A stretch of DNA of 64,000 nt, taken from CAWCUZ01 sp963798795. Its GTDB lineage: Bacteria; Acidobacteriota; Vicinamibacteria; Vicinamibacterales; SCN-69-37. The DNA is taken from contig CAWCUZ010000003.1 of the NCBI GenBank assembly GCA_963798795.1, positions 1 through 64,000 of the forward strand, written 5' to 3'. Numbering within the stretch: position 1 is the stretch's first letter; every line of letters starts with the position of its first letter. The notes under the pieces are model-generated. The model was not told the DNA's origin. It worked only from the letters and a program-made list of their open reading frames with translations, and searched no databases. Of the stretch, positions 25,622 through 35,199 are shown one piece after another. Made by a program: the position numbers and the translations under genes.

Positions 25622-27442
25622 CTATTCCCACTCAATCGTGCCGGGCGGCTTGGTCGTCAGATCCAGCACCAGACCCGAGACACCGGGGAGGGACAGGATC
25701 GGCTCGCGGATTTCGTCGATGAGCGCGGCCGGGAGCTCCGCGGGCCGCGCCGTCATCCCCCGCTCCGATCGCACCGGACGCAGAATCACCAACTCCTCGC
25801 CACGGCCGTCGACGACGAGCGGTAGCATCACGGTCGGGAACTGCCAGATCGCGCGCATGAGTCCGTGACGCTCGACGGCGCGCATGACGATGGCGTCGGC
25901 TGCACGAAGCAGGTCGAGACGCGCGCGGGTCACGCCGGCCGCACGCGGCTCGGCGCGCCGTATTCCGCGCCCGGAGAGGTCCAGCACGCACCGATTGACG
26001 CCCGACACGCGGCCGTAGATCTGCGCGGCCACCGACAGCAGCGTCTGATGCGGCGCAGCACCGAGCAGCACCACGGGCTGTTCGTACGTCCGCAGGTCCG
26101 CCTTGACGCCGACCGACCGGACCGGCAGCAGCAGACCGGCCAGCCCGGTGCCCTCGAGCTGCGCATCGATGAGCGGCTGCGTGCGCGCCGAATCGTGCCC
26201 CTCCGGTACCCGGCCGTCCGAACACAGCAGGCGCACGCCCAGCCCGGGGCCCGGGAATGGATGCCGCCAGATGAGCGGACCGGCAATCCCGAGCGCCTCG
26301 GCCATCTCGCGCACCTCGACCTTGTAGAGGTCGCGAATCGGCTCGATGACGCGTCCGGCCCGGATCATCTCCTCGATCACGGGCACGCGGTTGTGGTGCG
26401 TCTTGATTGTGTCGGCGCGCCTGGTGCCGCCGGTCTCGATGGTATCCGGGTAAATCGTCCCCTGCGCCAGCAGCATGTCGCCGAGATCGAGGCGCCGCAT
26501 TTCGTCCTCGAACACCTGGACGAACGTATCGCCGATGACCCGGCGCTTGCGCTCGGGCTCCACGACTCCGTCGAGCGCGGCGATGAACCGGTCGGAGGCG
26601 TCGACGAAATGGAGGTTTCGGCCGAGGCCCGCGCGCTCGAATTCGCTCACGACCAGCCGGGACTCGTCCTGGCGCATCAAGCCGTTGTCGATGTGCAGCA
26701 GGTGGAGCTGGCCGGGCCCGAGCGCCTCGCCCAGCAGACGCGCGCAAACGGTCGAGTCGACGCCGCCCGACGCCAGCAGGAAGACCCCGCGCGGTCCGAC
26801 CGTCTCGCGGATCCCGGCGACGGCCTCTTCCACGTGCCTCGTCATCGTCCAGTCGCCCCGGCAGCGGCAGACCTCGACGACGAAGTTGCGGATCATCGCG
26901 TCGCCGTGTTCGGTGTCGTCGACCTCGGGGTGATACTGGAAGCCGTACCGGCGCCGGCGCTCGTCGGCAATGGCGGCATATCGATGCACGGCGCCGTCGT
27001 GATCGAACGAGACGGCCACTTCGCGGAAGCCTTCGCCCACCGACACGACGGTGTCCTGGTGACTCATCCAGACGGTCTGGCGCTCCGGCAGCCCGGCGAA
27101 CACCGGCGTCTCGGCCGTGACGTGCAGCCGCGCGGGACCGTACTCGCTCCGGCAGTGCTGGACGGTGCCGCCATACCGCTTCGCGATCTCCTGATGTCCG
27201 AAGCAGAAGCCGAGGATCGGCACGTCGAGATCCAGAATCGCGGTGTTGAACCCGCCTTCGTCTCCGGACGCGAGCGACGGGCTGCCCGACAGGATGACGC
27301 CTTTCACTCCGTCGAAAGCGCCGACCGGATCCTCCGGCTGGCGGATTTCCGCGAGCACACGCTGGCGGCGGACTTTCGTGGTGATGAGATGCGCGTACTG
27401 GCCGCCGAAATCGACGACGGCAATGCGATCGTGCGCGGACAC
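25622..27442 (-). CDS. guaA: GMP synthase (glutamine-hydrolysing), long eukaryote-like form
   Basis: A 606-residue enzyme that aminates XMP to GMP. GTG at 27442 fits the family start (AHDRIAVVDFGGQYAHLI); a longer frame adds an unconserved lead. The class I amidotransferase domain has GFCFGHQE (nucleophile Cys near residue 79) and the His/Glu pair in FQYHPEVD. The ATP-pyrophosphatase domain has SGGVDSTV near 226, and RHPFPGPGLGVR. The dimerisation domain is enlarged: LLPVRSVGVKADLRTYEQP is followed by about 90 extra residues and a second half ending SGLVLDLTTKPPGTIEWE. This is the arrangement of the human-type enzyme (about 690 residues) rather than the 510-525-residue form of E. coli. It borders the RAYT element at its 3' end. 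Confidence 0.92.
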   Translation of the reverse strand: MSAHDRIAVVDFGGQYAHLITTKVRRQRVLAEIRQPEDPVGAFDGVKGVILSGSPSLASGDEGGFNTAILDLDVPILGFCFGHQEIAKRYGGTVQHCRSEYGPARLHVTAETPVFAGLPERQTVWMSHQDTVVSVGEGFREVAVSFDHDGAVHRYAAIADERRRRYGFQYHPEVDDTEHGDAMIRNFVVEVCRCRGDWTMTRHVEEAVAGIRETVGPRGVFLLASGGVDSTVCARLLGEALGPGQLHLLHIDNGLMRQDESRLVVSEFERAGLGRNLHFVDASDRFIAALDGVVEPERKRRVIGDTFVQVFEDEMRRLDLGDMLLAQGTIYPDTIETGGTRRADTIKTHHNRVPVIEEMIRAGRVIEPIRDLYKVEVREMAEALGIAGPLIWRHPFPGPGLGVRLLCSDGRVPEGHDSARTQPLIDAQLEGTGLAGLLLPVRSVGVKADLRTYEQPVVLLGAAPHQTLLSVAAQIYGRVSGVNRCVLDLSGRGIRRAEPRAAGVTRARLDLLRAADAIVMRAVERHGLMRAIWQFPTVMLPLVVDGRGEELVILRPVRSERGMTARPAELPAALIDEIREPILSLPGVSGLVLDLTTKPPGTIEWE

Positions 27443-27597
27443 GGACGGAGATAGTAGCAGGAACGTGCCGGCGCCCAACCCGTCCGCGGTTGATCAGGGC
27501 CGTGGCGCCGGCGGCTGATCGCGCGCGGTATCCGTCACGGCGACCGCGTTCGCTGAAGCGACGCGGCGGACTCGAAGGCCAGCTGAGCCGCCGGCGT

Positions 27598-27982
27598 TTG
27601 GCTGAAGGATCCCCGTATCTCTACGACGCCGTCCTGGCCGCGCTGTTCGCCGCGGTCGGCATCGCCCTGGGCATCCGCCTGACGCGCGAGCGCGTGGTCG
27701 TGCGCGAGGTCACCGTGGAAGTGCCCGTGGAGTCCGCGTGCCCGCCGAGGCGCGCCGTTTGCCGTCAACCGCCGGGAGCAGGAGGCGCGCGGCATCACGC
27801 CCCGCGAGCTGGACGTCCTCCAGCTCATTGCCGGGGGCCTGAGCGCGCGTGAGATGGCGGAGCGCCTGTTCGTCAGCGAAAACACGGTGAAGACGCACTG
27901 CGGCCGGCTGTTCGACAAGCTGGATGTGAACCGCCGGACCCAGGCGATTCAGGTCGGCAAGACGCTCGGGCTGATTGCCTGA
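27598..27982 (+). pseudogene. LuxR-type HTH regulator with membrane anchor, frameshifted
   Basis: The first part has one membrane helix (YDAVLAALFAAVGIALGIRL) and a Val-rich stretch. Near 27755 the frame changes, and the protein continues as a LuxR/GerE DNA-binding domain: GITPRELDVLQLIAGGLSAR, EMAERLFVSENTVKTHCGRL, FDKLDVNRRTQAIQVGKTLG, then stop at 27980. Small membrane-anchored LuxR proteins of this shape are common in Acidobacteriota, usually before a DUF4199 gene, and a DUF4199 remnant follows here. The first codon is uncertain (TTG 27598 is possible). Confidence 0.7.
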
Positions 27983-28061
27983 GGCGCACGGCCACCGCCA
28001 GCCTTCACCCGAACGGATGTTTTCGCTCCCGCAGCACGCGAGCGGCTCGCCGGCTCGCCGG

Positions 28062-28320
28062 GGCGCCGCTGTCGTTCGGCACCGCATTCGGCGTCGGCCT
28101 GCTGATCACGCTGATCTCGTGCGTGTTCTACGTCGCCGGCTGGGAGATCATCTACTTCAACTTCATCCCGGATTTCGCGGACCGGTACGGCGCCCACGTT
28201 CTCGACCAGCTCCGTCTGGTCAACGTGGCCATGACCTTCATCGAGCCGCTCCCGGTGGGAATCCTGATGACGCTCGTCTCGGCGGTCGCGCTGCGCCGCC
28301 CATCCCGGCCGCCGGCGTGA
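28062..28320 (+). pseudogene. DUF4199 membrane protein remnant
   Basis: Two conserved DUF4199 pieces are joined: LSFGTAFGVGLLITLISCVF plus YVAGWEIIYFNFIPDFADRY, then directly LVNVAMTFIEPLPVGILMTL and VSAVALRR. In intact members roughly 25-30 residues lie between them, and about 70 residues precede. The 5' part and an internal segment are therefore missing, and no ATG is in frame. It follows the broken LuxR gene, so the whole two-gene unit is decaying. Confidence 0.65.
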
Positions 28321-28404
28321 CGCCAGTGCCGCGCCTTGGACGGTTTGGCATACGATGCCGGAAGGTCCCGGACACGCCGGCGGCCGCGCGCAGGGACGGA
28401 GACC

Positions 28405-29034
28405 ATGACAATCGGAATCATCGGCGCAGGCATGATTGGCTCGACGCTCGCGAGGCTCTGGTCCGACGCCGGCCACGACGTCGTCCTCTCGTCGAGGCAT
28501 CCCAGCGCGCTGACGCCACTTGTCGAGCGGATCGGCCCGCGGGCTTCGGTGGGCACGCCGGTCGCAGCCGCCGCCCTGGGAACGGTCGTGATGCTGACCG
28601 TGCCGCTCAAAGCCGTTCCCGACCTCGCACGCGAACTGAAGCACGAGCTCGAGGGAAAGATCGTCCTCGATACCGGCAACGCCTACGAACGCCGTGATGG
28701 CGTCGTCGCCGCCGAAGCGACCGCCCACGCCGGCGGCTCGGCCGGCTGGGCGGCTGAGCAGTTCCCGGGCGCGCGATGGGTCAAGGCGTTCAACACCGTG
28801 TACTACCAGACGCTTGCAACCCAGGCCCGTCGCGATGGCGACCGCGTGGGCATTCCGCTCGCCGGCGACGACCACGGTGCGCTCGACGTGGCCTCCGAAC
28901 TGGTGCGCGACGCCGGCTTCGACGCCGTGATCGTCGGCCCGCTCGCCCGCGGCCGCGAGTTCGAGCCGGACACGCCGATGTACAACACGGGCGCGACCGG
29001 CCGGGAGTTGCGCATGTTTTTCAGCGTCCGGTAA
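28405..29034 (+). CDS. NADPH-dependent F420-reductase-like oxidoreductase
   Basis: A 209-residue single-domain Rossmann protein. MTIGIIGAGMIGSTLARLWS gives the nucleotide-binding GxGxxG, followed by SSRHPSAL, TVVMLTVPLKAVPDLA and KAFNTVYYQTL. The C-terminal part keeps PLAGDDHGALDVASELVRDA and FDAVIVGPLARGREFEP. This is the NADP oxidoreductase, coenzyme-F420-dependent family, although many bacterial members may use other acceptors. ATG at 28405 follows a purine-rich GGACGGAGACC. It stands alone. Confidence 0.8.
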   Translation: MTIGIIGAGMIGSTLARLWSDAGHDVVLSSRHPSALTPLVERIGPRASVGTPVAAAALGTVVMLTVPLKAVPDLARELKHELEGKIVLDTGNAYERRDGVVAAEATAHAGGSAGWAAEQFPGARWVKAFNTVYYQTLATQARRDGDRVGIPLAGDDHGALDVASELVRDAGFDAVIVGPLARGREFEPDTPMYNTGATGRELRMFFSVR

Positions 29035-29112
29035 GCTCCGGCCGCCTCGTGACCGCCGCCGGCCGCGCGAATCGCAAATCGCGGTAAGCTCTCCGGATCA
29101 ATGGGAGCCGAG

Positions 29113-30090
29113 ATGCCTTCACGACGATTCCGCATAGTAGTTGCCGCCTCCGCTCTGGCCGTCGCCTCGTTCGCCGTCCACGCGCAGAATGCCGCCGTTC
29201 CGCGCGACCTGAAGCCGCTGCTCGCCAAGCCCGGGAGCGAGTTGCGCCTGGTCGTGACGCGCTACAACGCGGATCGGCAGACGTTGAACGCCAACTATGC
29301 CGGACCGGCCGGGTTCAACACGCCGCGCGGTCGCGGCGGACCGGCCGGCGGTCCGGGCGGCGGACCGGGCGCGCGGGGGGATCGCGTCGAGCTGTCGGCG
29401 GCGCGCCTCGCGCGACTGAAGCGGTTCGATCTCGACTGGCAGGCCGCACTCGCAACGGTTCCCACGGCGACCCTCTCGCCAGCTGCCCGCTCCGATCTCG
29501 ACGCCCTGCAGAAGAGCCTCGCGGACAACATGGCCGACGTCGAAGCCGATCACCTGCAGCTCGAGCAGATCTCGCCGGCGCTGCCCTTCGCGCCGGCGCT
29601 CGTCGCCCTGATCGAAGCGCGCATCCGCGTGGACGACGTGCAGCCGGAGGAAGCGGCGCGCGCGCTCACCGACGTGAAAGGCCGGATCGCGGCCGCCATG
29701 GCCGCGCCGCCGGTCCGGATGAACGCGACGACCGCCGGCGACGCCGCCACCGCCACCGACACGCTGCGCGCCGCCATCGGCGAGTGGTTCAGCTTCTACG
29801 ACGCCTACGACCCGATGTTCACGTGGTGGATGGGGATGCCGTACAAGCAGGTCGACCAGGCCCTGCAGGACTACGCCGCGTTCCTGCGCGACAAGGTCGC
29901 GGATGCGAACACGCCTGTCTCGCCCACGTCGATCGCCCCCGTTCAGCCGGCCGCGCCGCCCGAGTTCGCTTCGGTCCCCGACCTGAACGAGATCATCGCG
30001 CTCCCGCAGGACGAGCTGCGCGACATCGTGGCGCGTTTCAATGCCGACGGACGCGGGGGCCGCGGTGGACGCGGGGGCGCCGGAAAGTAG
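29113..30090 (+). CDS. Secreted protein with Gly/Arg-rich tract, function unknown
   Basis: A 325-residue exported protein. ATG at 29113 is preceded by GGGAG and gives a signal peptide (RRFRIVVAASALAVASFAVH). A Gly/Pro/Arg tract (RGRGGPAGGPGGGPGARG) follows. The rest is helical: LARLKRFDLDWQAAL, ADHLQLEQISPALPFAPALV, and MPYKQVDQALQDYAAFLRDK. It ends in RGGRGGRGGAGK. The middle part resembles the N-terminal region of DUF885-type proteins, but the rest of that domain is absent, so I assign no function. Confidence 0.65.
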   Translation: MPSRRFRIVVAASALAVASFAVHAQNAAVPRDLKPLLAKPGSELRLVVTRYNADRQTLNANYAGPAGFNTPRGRGGPAGGPGGGPGARGDRVELSAARLARLKRFDLDWQAALATVPTATLSPAARSDLDALQKSLADNMADVEADHLQLEQISPALPFAPALVALIEARIRVDDVQPEEAARALTDVKGRIAAAMAAPPVRMNATTAGDAATATDTLRAAIGEWFSFYDAYDPMFTWWMGMPYKQVDQALQDYAAFLRDKVADANTPVSPTSIAPVQPAAPPEFASVPDLNEIIALPQDELRDIVARFNADGRGGRGGRGGAGK

Positions 30091-30235
30091 CGTCGGGTTC
30101 ACCCGAGGCCCGGCGCGCGGCCGCCGCATCGACAAATCCGTGGCGCGATCACAAAACGCGCCGCTGGTCCCACGGCGGCCGGCGCCGATAACCGGGTGGA
30201 CCGATTGCGCGCTCCACTCCGGGGCGCCAGGCGCC

Positions 30236-30595
30236 ATGCAGCTTCGTGTTGCTCGTCTCTGTCTCGATTGCGAGGAGTTGTACGCCGGCCAGGACACGTG
30301 TCCGGTGTGTGCGTCCGAGCGCTCTGCCTTCCTCTCGCAATGGCTGCCCTCCCACGAGCGGCGCCGCTGGCGCGGCCGCGCGCCGGCATCCGTCCGCACC
30401 GCGCCCGTCCGCTTGCACTGGTTCTGGCGCATCGTGAAACGCTGGGGCCTTGGCGAGGAATCCCAACCGCGCGATCCGCTCCGGACGCGCGCGAGCGACA
30501 GGATGCCGCACTTCGACTTCGACGAGCCCGCCAAAAACCCGGCAACGACCGCGCCGCCCGCTTCGGCCACCGAACCCCTCAAGGATCGCGGCTAG
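30236..30595 (+). CDS. Small zinc-ribbon protein
   Basis: A 119-residue protein with an N-terminal zinc ribbon (CLDCEELY and, 10 residues later, CPVC), a basic middle (RRRWRGRAP) and a tail ending DFDEPAKNPATTAPPASATE. No signal peptide is seen. ATG at 30236 was chosen because the ribbon begins a few residues later and upstream codons are unconserved in character. It is probably a nucleic-acid- or protein-binding adaptor; no family recognised. Confidence 0.6.
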   Translation: MQLRVARLCLDCEELYAGQDTCPVCASERSAFLSQWLPSHERRRWRGRAPASVRTAPVRLHWFWRIVKRWGLGEESQPRDPLRTRASDRMPHFDFDEPAKNPATTAPPASATEPLKDRG

Positions 30596-30695
30596 CCCGC
30601 TCTCGTGACGACGGTCCGGTGGGACCGCCTCGACAGCTCCGCGTCACCGGCCGGCTGGCGTAGACTTCTTGGCGCCCCGACGGGAGGCAGGCTCC

Positions 30696-33163
30696 ATGGA
30701 TCGCATCTGGCGTGACATCCGATACGGCTTCCGGACGCTGATCAAATCGCCCGCGTTCACGGCGGCGGCGGTGCTGTCGCTGGCGCTCGGCATCGGCGTG
30801 AACACCACGATCTTCACCGTGATCGACACGCTGTTCCTCAATCCCCTGCCGGTCGAACGCGGCCACGAGCTGGTCGCGGTTTCCACCGTCGACGCGAACA
30901 ACGGCGGCACGGCCCTCGGCAACCTGCTGCCGGTGTCATTTCCGAACTACAAGGATTTCCGCGACTCGAACACCGTCTTCAGCGCGACGGCCGCCTACAC
31001 GTTCCCGACGCCGGTCAGCCTCGCGTCCGAGAACCACGAGCCGCAGCCTGCCTTCATCGAGCTCGCCACCGGCAACTACTTCACGACGCTCGGCGTACAC
31101 CCGGCGGCGGGGCGGTTCTTCGGAACGGAAGCGGACGCGGCGCCTGGCGCGTCGCCGTTCCTCGTCCTGTCGCACGACGCCGCGACGCGGCTGTTCGGCG
31201 GCGACGGCGTCATGGGCCGCTCGGTGACGATCAACGGCTCGCCTTTCACCGTCATCGGCGTGGCGCCCCAGGGATTCCATGGCGTGAACTCGCTGCTCGG
31301 CCCCGACGGCTGGGCGCCCATCATGATGTACAGCGAAGTCCTGCCCTCGACCTTCCGCACCTGGATCGACGAGCGGCGTGCGCTCGTGTTCAGCGTCGCC
31401 GCGCGGCTCAAGCCGGGCGCCACGATCGAGCAGGCGCGCGACAACCTGTCCGCGATCGCCACGTCGCTCGAGACCATGTATCCCGAACCGAACCGCGGCC
31501 GGACGACCTCGGTGCGGCCGCTGGCCGAGGCGACCATCTTCCCCGGCCTGCGCGAAGGCCTGCTGCTCGGCAGCGGCGTCATGATGATCATCGTCTCGCT
31601 CGTGCTCCTCATCGCCTGCTCGAACGTGGCCAACCTCCTGCTCGCGCGCGCCACGTCGCGCGGCCAGGAGATCGCCGTCCGGCTCGCCCTCGGCGCGCGG
31701 CGGGCGCAGCTCGTGCGGCAGCTCCTCACCGAGAGCCTCCTGCTGGGGCTGATGGGCGGCGCGCTCGGCCTGCTCTTCGCCCAGTGGAGCCTGAGGGTGA
31801 TTTCCGCGGCCCGGCCACCGGCCGTCGCGCTCAACTTCGTGACGTTCTCGCTCGACCGGCGCGTCCTGCTGTTCACGCTCGGCATCGCGCTGCTGACGGG
31901 CCTGATTTTCGGCCTGGCGCCCGCGCTTCACGCCACGCGGCGCGCCGTCGTCGCCGGCCTCAAGGACAACGCCCGCGGCGCAGGACGCGAGCGGCGGATC
32001 GTCCGCGCCGGCAACCTGCTCATCGTCGGGCAGGTCGCGCTGTCGCTGATCGCGCTCATCACGGCCGCGCTGTTTCTCCGGAGCAGCCAGGCCGCGGCGC
32101 ACATCGATCCGGGCTTCGACACGACTCACGTCGCGGTGATGACGCTGAGCCCGGGCCAGCTCGGCTACGACCAGGGACATTCGGAGCAGTTCTATCGCCA
32201 ACTCGTCGAGCGCATCCCGACGGTGCCGGGGGTGACGTCCGCCGCGCTCGCGACCAACCTGCCGCTGTTCGGCTTCGTGCAGCGCAGCGTCATCGTGGAG
32301 GGCCGCGAGCAGGATCCGAAGGCGCCGCCGCTGCTGGTCACGGCCGATGCGATCGATCCGGGTATTTCGCCACCACGGGCATTCCGCTCCTGCGCGGCCG
32401 CGACTTCGCCGACTCGGATCGCGCGGACACGCAGCCGGTCGCCATCGTCAACGAAGCGATGGCGCAGCGCTACTGGCCGGGCGAGAACCCCATCGGCAAG
32501 CGGTTCCGCTTCTACACCGAACCCGCGTACCGCGACATCGTCGGCGTGGCGAAGACGGTGAAGTACCAGACCCTGGGCGAGCTGCCGACGCCGGCCGCCT
32601 ACGAGCCGCTGAAGCAGGCGTTCAGCGACACGGTCGTCCTCAACGTGCGCACCGGCCGCGACGGTGCGGCCATCATCGAGCCGGTCCGTCAGGAAATTCG
32701 ACGGATCGACCCCCGGATCGCGATCCAGGCTCCGCAGGTGGTGCGCGACGTGATCACCCAGTCGCTCTGGGCGGTCAACATGGGCGCGGCGCTGCTGGGC
32801 GTGTTCGGCGTGCTGGCGCTCGTGCTGGCGTGCGTGGGACTGTACGGCGTCATGGCGTACTCGGTGGGCCAGCGTACGCGCGAGATCGGGCTGCGGATGG
32901 CGCTCGGCGCCGGCCCGCTCACGGTCCTGCGGCTCGTCCTTCGGCAGGGCCTCACCCTCGTCGGCGCCGGGGTCGTCCTGGGACTCGCCGGCGCGCTGGC
33001 GGCGTCGCGCGCAGTCTCGGCCATCCTCTATGGCAGCGCCACCGACTTCGTCAGCTTTGCCGGCGCGTCCGCGGCTCTCGTGCTCGTGGCCGCCGTGGCG
33101 TCGCTGCTGCCGGCGCGACGCGCCAGCCGCGTGGATCCGATCGTGGCGTTGCGCGAAGCGTAG
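30696..33163 (+). pseudogene. ADOP-class ABC permease (MacB/FtsX-like), third copy, one frameshift
   Basis: ATG at 30696 (preceded by GGGAGG) starts MDRIWRDIRYGFRTLIKSPA, the form without an extra N-terminal domain. Both MacB/FtsX halves are present: LLIACSNVANLLLARATSRG and LALVLACVGLYGVMAYSVGQ running into RTREIGLRMALG. Near 32360 the frame changes. DAIDPG should continue with GYFATTGIPLLRGRDFADSD, which is one base off, so the run CCGGG seems to lack one G. Restoring it gives an uninterrupted protein of about 820 residues. No PadR gene accompanies it. Confidence 0.88.
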
Positions 33164-33186
33164 ACCCGCGGCGCGGCGCACCGGCC

Positions 33187-34866
33187 TCAGCGCATCGGGT
33201 TCGTCAGGTCGAGGTCCGAGCGATCCAGGACGTTGTCGCCGCGGCCGACCCGGAACCACCGCCAGGCGTGGGGCCCCAGATCGATGCGGTGCCGGCCGTC
33301 GTTCTCCGCGCGGCTGTGGTGGCCGTCGAAGACCTCCATGAGCACGTCGCCGCCCGGGCGATCCACGTCGATCCTGACCCTGCGCCGTGCGCCCGCGAAG
33401 TTGTGCAGGGTCAGCAATGACGTGTCGCGCCAGTCGTATCGAATCGCGAGGACCTCCGGCGCGTTCGTGCGCAGCACGACGAAATCGCCCCAGCTGATCT
33501 CCGGGCACTCCTTGCGCGTGCGGATGACGCGCTCCGTCCAGTTCAGCAGCGAGTCGGTGTCACGACGCTGCCTGGCCACGTTGACGGTCTGGTAGCCGTA
33601 GGTCGGGTCGTGGATGACGGGCCGGACGGTCCGTTGCGCGCGCGAGAATCCGCCGTGCCGCTCGCTCGTCCACTGCATCGGCGTGCGCGCGCACTCGCGC
33701 TCCGGCAGCCGGAGGTCGTCGCCCATGCCGATTTCGTCGCCGTACTGCATCATCGGCGTCCCGGGCAGCGAGAACAACAGGCTGTAGGCCAGCTCCAGCC
33801 GCCGGCGGTCGTTGCCGAGCATCGGGGCCAGGCGCCGACGGATGCCGCGGCCGTAGAGCTGCATCCGCTTTTCCGGGCCGAACGCGTCGAACACTTTCTG
33901 CCGCTGCTCGTCGGTGAGCCGGCCCAGGTCGAGCTCGTCGTGGCTGCGCAGGAACTGCACCCACTGGGCGTTGCGCGGCCGGCGGCGCGTCTCCTCGAGC
34001 GCCCGTGCGAGCGGACCGATGTCGGCGGTGGCCAGCGCGTAGAACAGCCGCTGGTTCACCGGAAAGTTCAGCATCATCTGCAGGTGGTCGCCCTCGCCGC
34101 CGAAGTACTTCAGGCTCTCGTCGGGCGGCACGTTGGCTTCGGCGAGCAGGATCGCCTCGCCCGATCGCCACTGGAGGAAGTCGCGCATCTCCTTGAGCAG
34201 CCCGAAATCCTGCTGCCGCTCCACGCCTGCGCCCTTCCTTTCGATCAGGAACGGCACGGCGTCCATCCGGAACCCGGAGATGCCGAGCTGCAGCCAGTAG
34301 CCCATGATCTTCTGGATTTCCGCGCGCACGTACGGCTGCCAGGTATCCAGGTCCGGCTGATGCGAGTAGAAGCGGTGAAAGTAGTACTGCTTCGCCAGCC
34401 GGTCCCACGTCCACGTGGTCTTCTGCTGGCCCGGGAACACGATGCCATCGCGGTGGTTCTTCGGCCGCGTGTCCGACCAGACGTACCAGTCGCGGAAGAA
34501 CGACCGCGGATCGCGCCGGGCCGCCTGGAACCAGGGCGCGTCGATCGACGTGTGATTGACGACGAGGTCGACAATGACCCGGATGCCGACCGCTTCGGCG
34601 TGCCGCATGAACGCGACGAAGTCGCCCGGCGATCCGAGCTTGGGATGCACGCCGTAGTAGTCGCTGACGTCGTAGCCGTTGTCGCGGTTGGGCGACGGAT
34701 AGAACGGCTGCAGCCACACGCACGTGACGCCCAGCCCTTCCAGGTAGTCGAGCCGGCGCGTCAGGCCTTCGAAGTCGCCGATGCCATCGCCGTTGGCGTC
34801 CTGATATTTCTCGACGTCCAGGCAGTAGATGATCGCGTTCTTGTACCAGAGATCGCCGATGGACAT
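33187..34866 (-). CDS. GH13 glycoside hydrolase, trehalose-synthase-like
   Basis: A 559-residue alpha-amylase-family enzyme. It opens LWYKNAIIYCLDVEKYQDAN, close to trehalose synthases (maltose alpha-glucosyltransferase), with NHTSIDAPWFQAARRDP. The three catalytic residues are visible: Asp near residue 201 (GFRMDAVPF), Glu near 242 (LLAEANV) and Asp near 310 (RSHDELDL). Also characteristic are RRRLAPMLGNDRRRLELAYS, PGTPMMQYGDEIGMGD and RTPMQW. The C-terminal beta domain carries LTLHNFAG. It could interconvert maltose and trehalose or hydrolyse alpha-glucosides; sequence alone does not decide. It appears monocistronic, and no fused maltokinase is present. Confidence 0.87.
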   Translation of the reverse strand: MSIGDLWYKNAIIYCLDVEKYQDANGDGIGDFEGLTRRLDYLEGLGVTCVWLQPFYPSPNRDNGYDVSDYYGVHPKLGSPGDFVAFMRHAEAVGIRVIVDLVVNHTSIDAPWFQAARRDPRSFFRDWYVWSDTRPKNHRDGIVFPGQQKTTWTWDRLAKQYYFHRFYSHQPDLDTWQPYVRAEIQKIMGYWLQLGISGFRMDAVPFLIERKGAGVERQQDFGLLKEMRDFLQWRSGEAILLAEANVPPDESLKYFGGEGDHLQMMLNFPVNQRLFYALATADIGPLARALEETRRRPRNAQWVQFLRSHDELDLGRLTDEQRQKVFDAFGPEKRMQLYGRGIRRRLAPMLGNDRRRLELAYSLLFSLPGTPMMQYGDEIGMGDDLRLPERECARTPMQWTSERHGGFSRAQRTVRPVIHDPTYGYQTVNVARQRRDTDSLLNWTERVIRTRKECPEISWGDFVVLRTNAPEVLAIRYDWRDTSLLTLHNFAGARRRVRIDVDRPGGDVLMEVFDGHHSRAENDGRHRIDLGPHAWRWFRVGRGDNVLDRSDLDLTNPMR

Positions 34867-35013
34867 GAGGCCGCGCGTCTCCGATCGCCGGGGTGACCGT
34901 CATGTTATCAGCCGCAGGTCTGGGTTGAGCCCCTCTGCCGATTGCGCTACGATGCCGCCAGTCCACGCGTGGAGCCGTCGCCTGGCGCCGCCAGTGGTCC
35001 CATGGAGGAAGGC

Positions 35014-35181
35014 ATGGCGGCTCCCCAATCATCCCCGCCTGATCCCCAGAGTCCGGTCCCGGACTTCGGCCACCCGCGCGGCACCCTCGCCATCGTCCTG
35101 ATCTACGGCCTGCTGTTCGCCGCGGGCTGGTTCGCCATGTACGTGTTCCAGTTCCTGGGTCGCGGCGCGCCGCGATCCTGA
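35014..35181 (+). CDS. Cytochrome c oxidase subunit IIa-like (ba3 type)
   Basis: A 55-residue protein with a Pro/Ser-rich cytoplasmic lead and one membrane helix (TLAIVLIYGLLFAAGWFAMY). Of two in-frame ATGs, the one at 35014 has GGAGGAA just upstream. Single-helix subunits of this kind precede subunit II in ba3-type oxidase operons and supply the helix missing from subunit II. It is 18 bases before coxB. Confidence 0.75.
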   Translation: MAAPQSSPPDPQSPVPDFGHPRGTLAIVLIYGLLFAAGWFAMYVFQFLGRGAPRS

Positions 35182-35199
35182 CGGATGAGGAACCCACCC

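Noticed and set aside
33187..34866. Amylosucrase or pullulanase as the GH13 function.
   Set aside because: The LWYKNAIIY opening, the NHTS-APWFQ region and the PGTPMMQYGDEIGMGD motif fit trehalose-synthase-like enzymes better.
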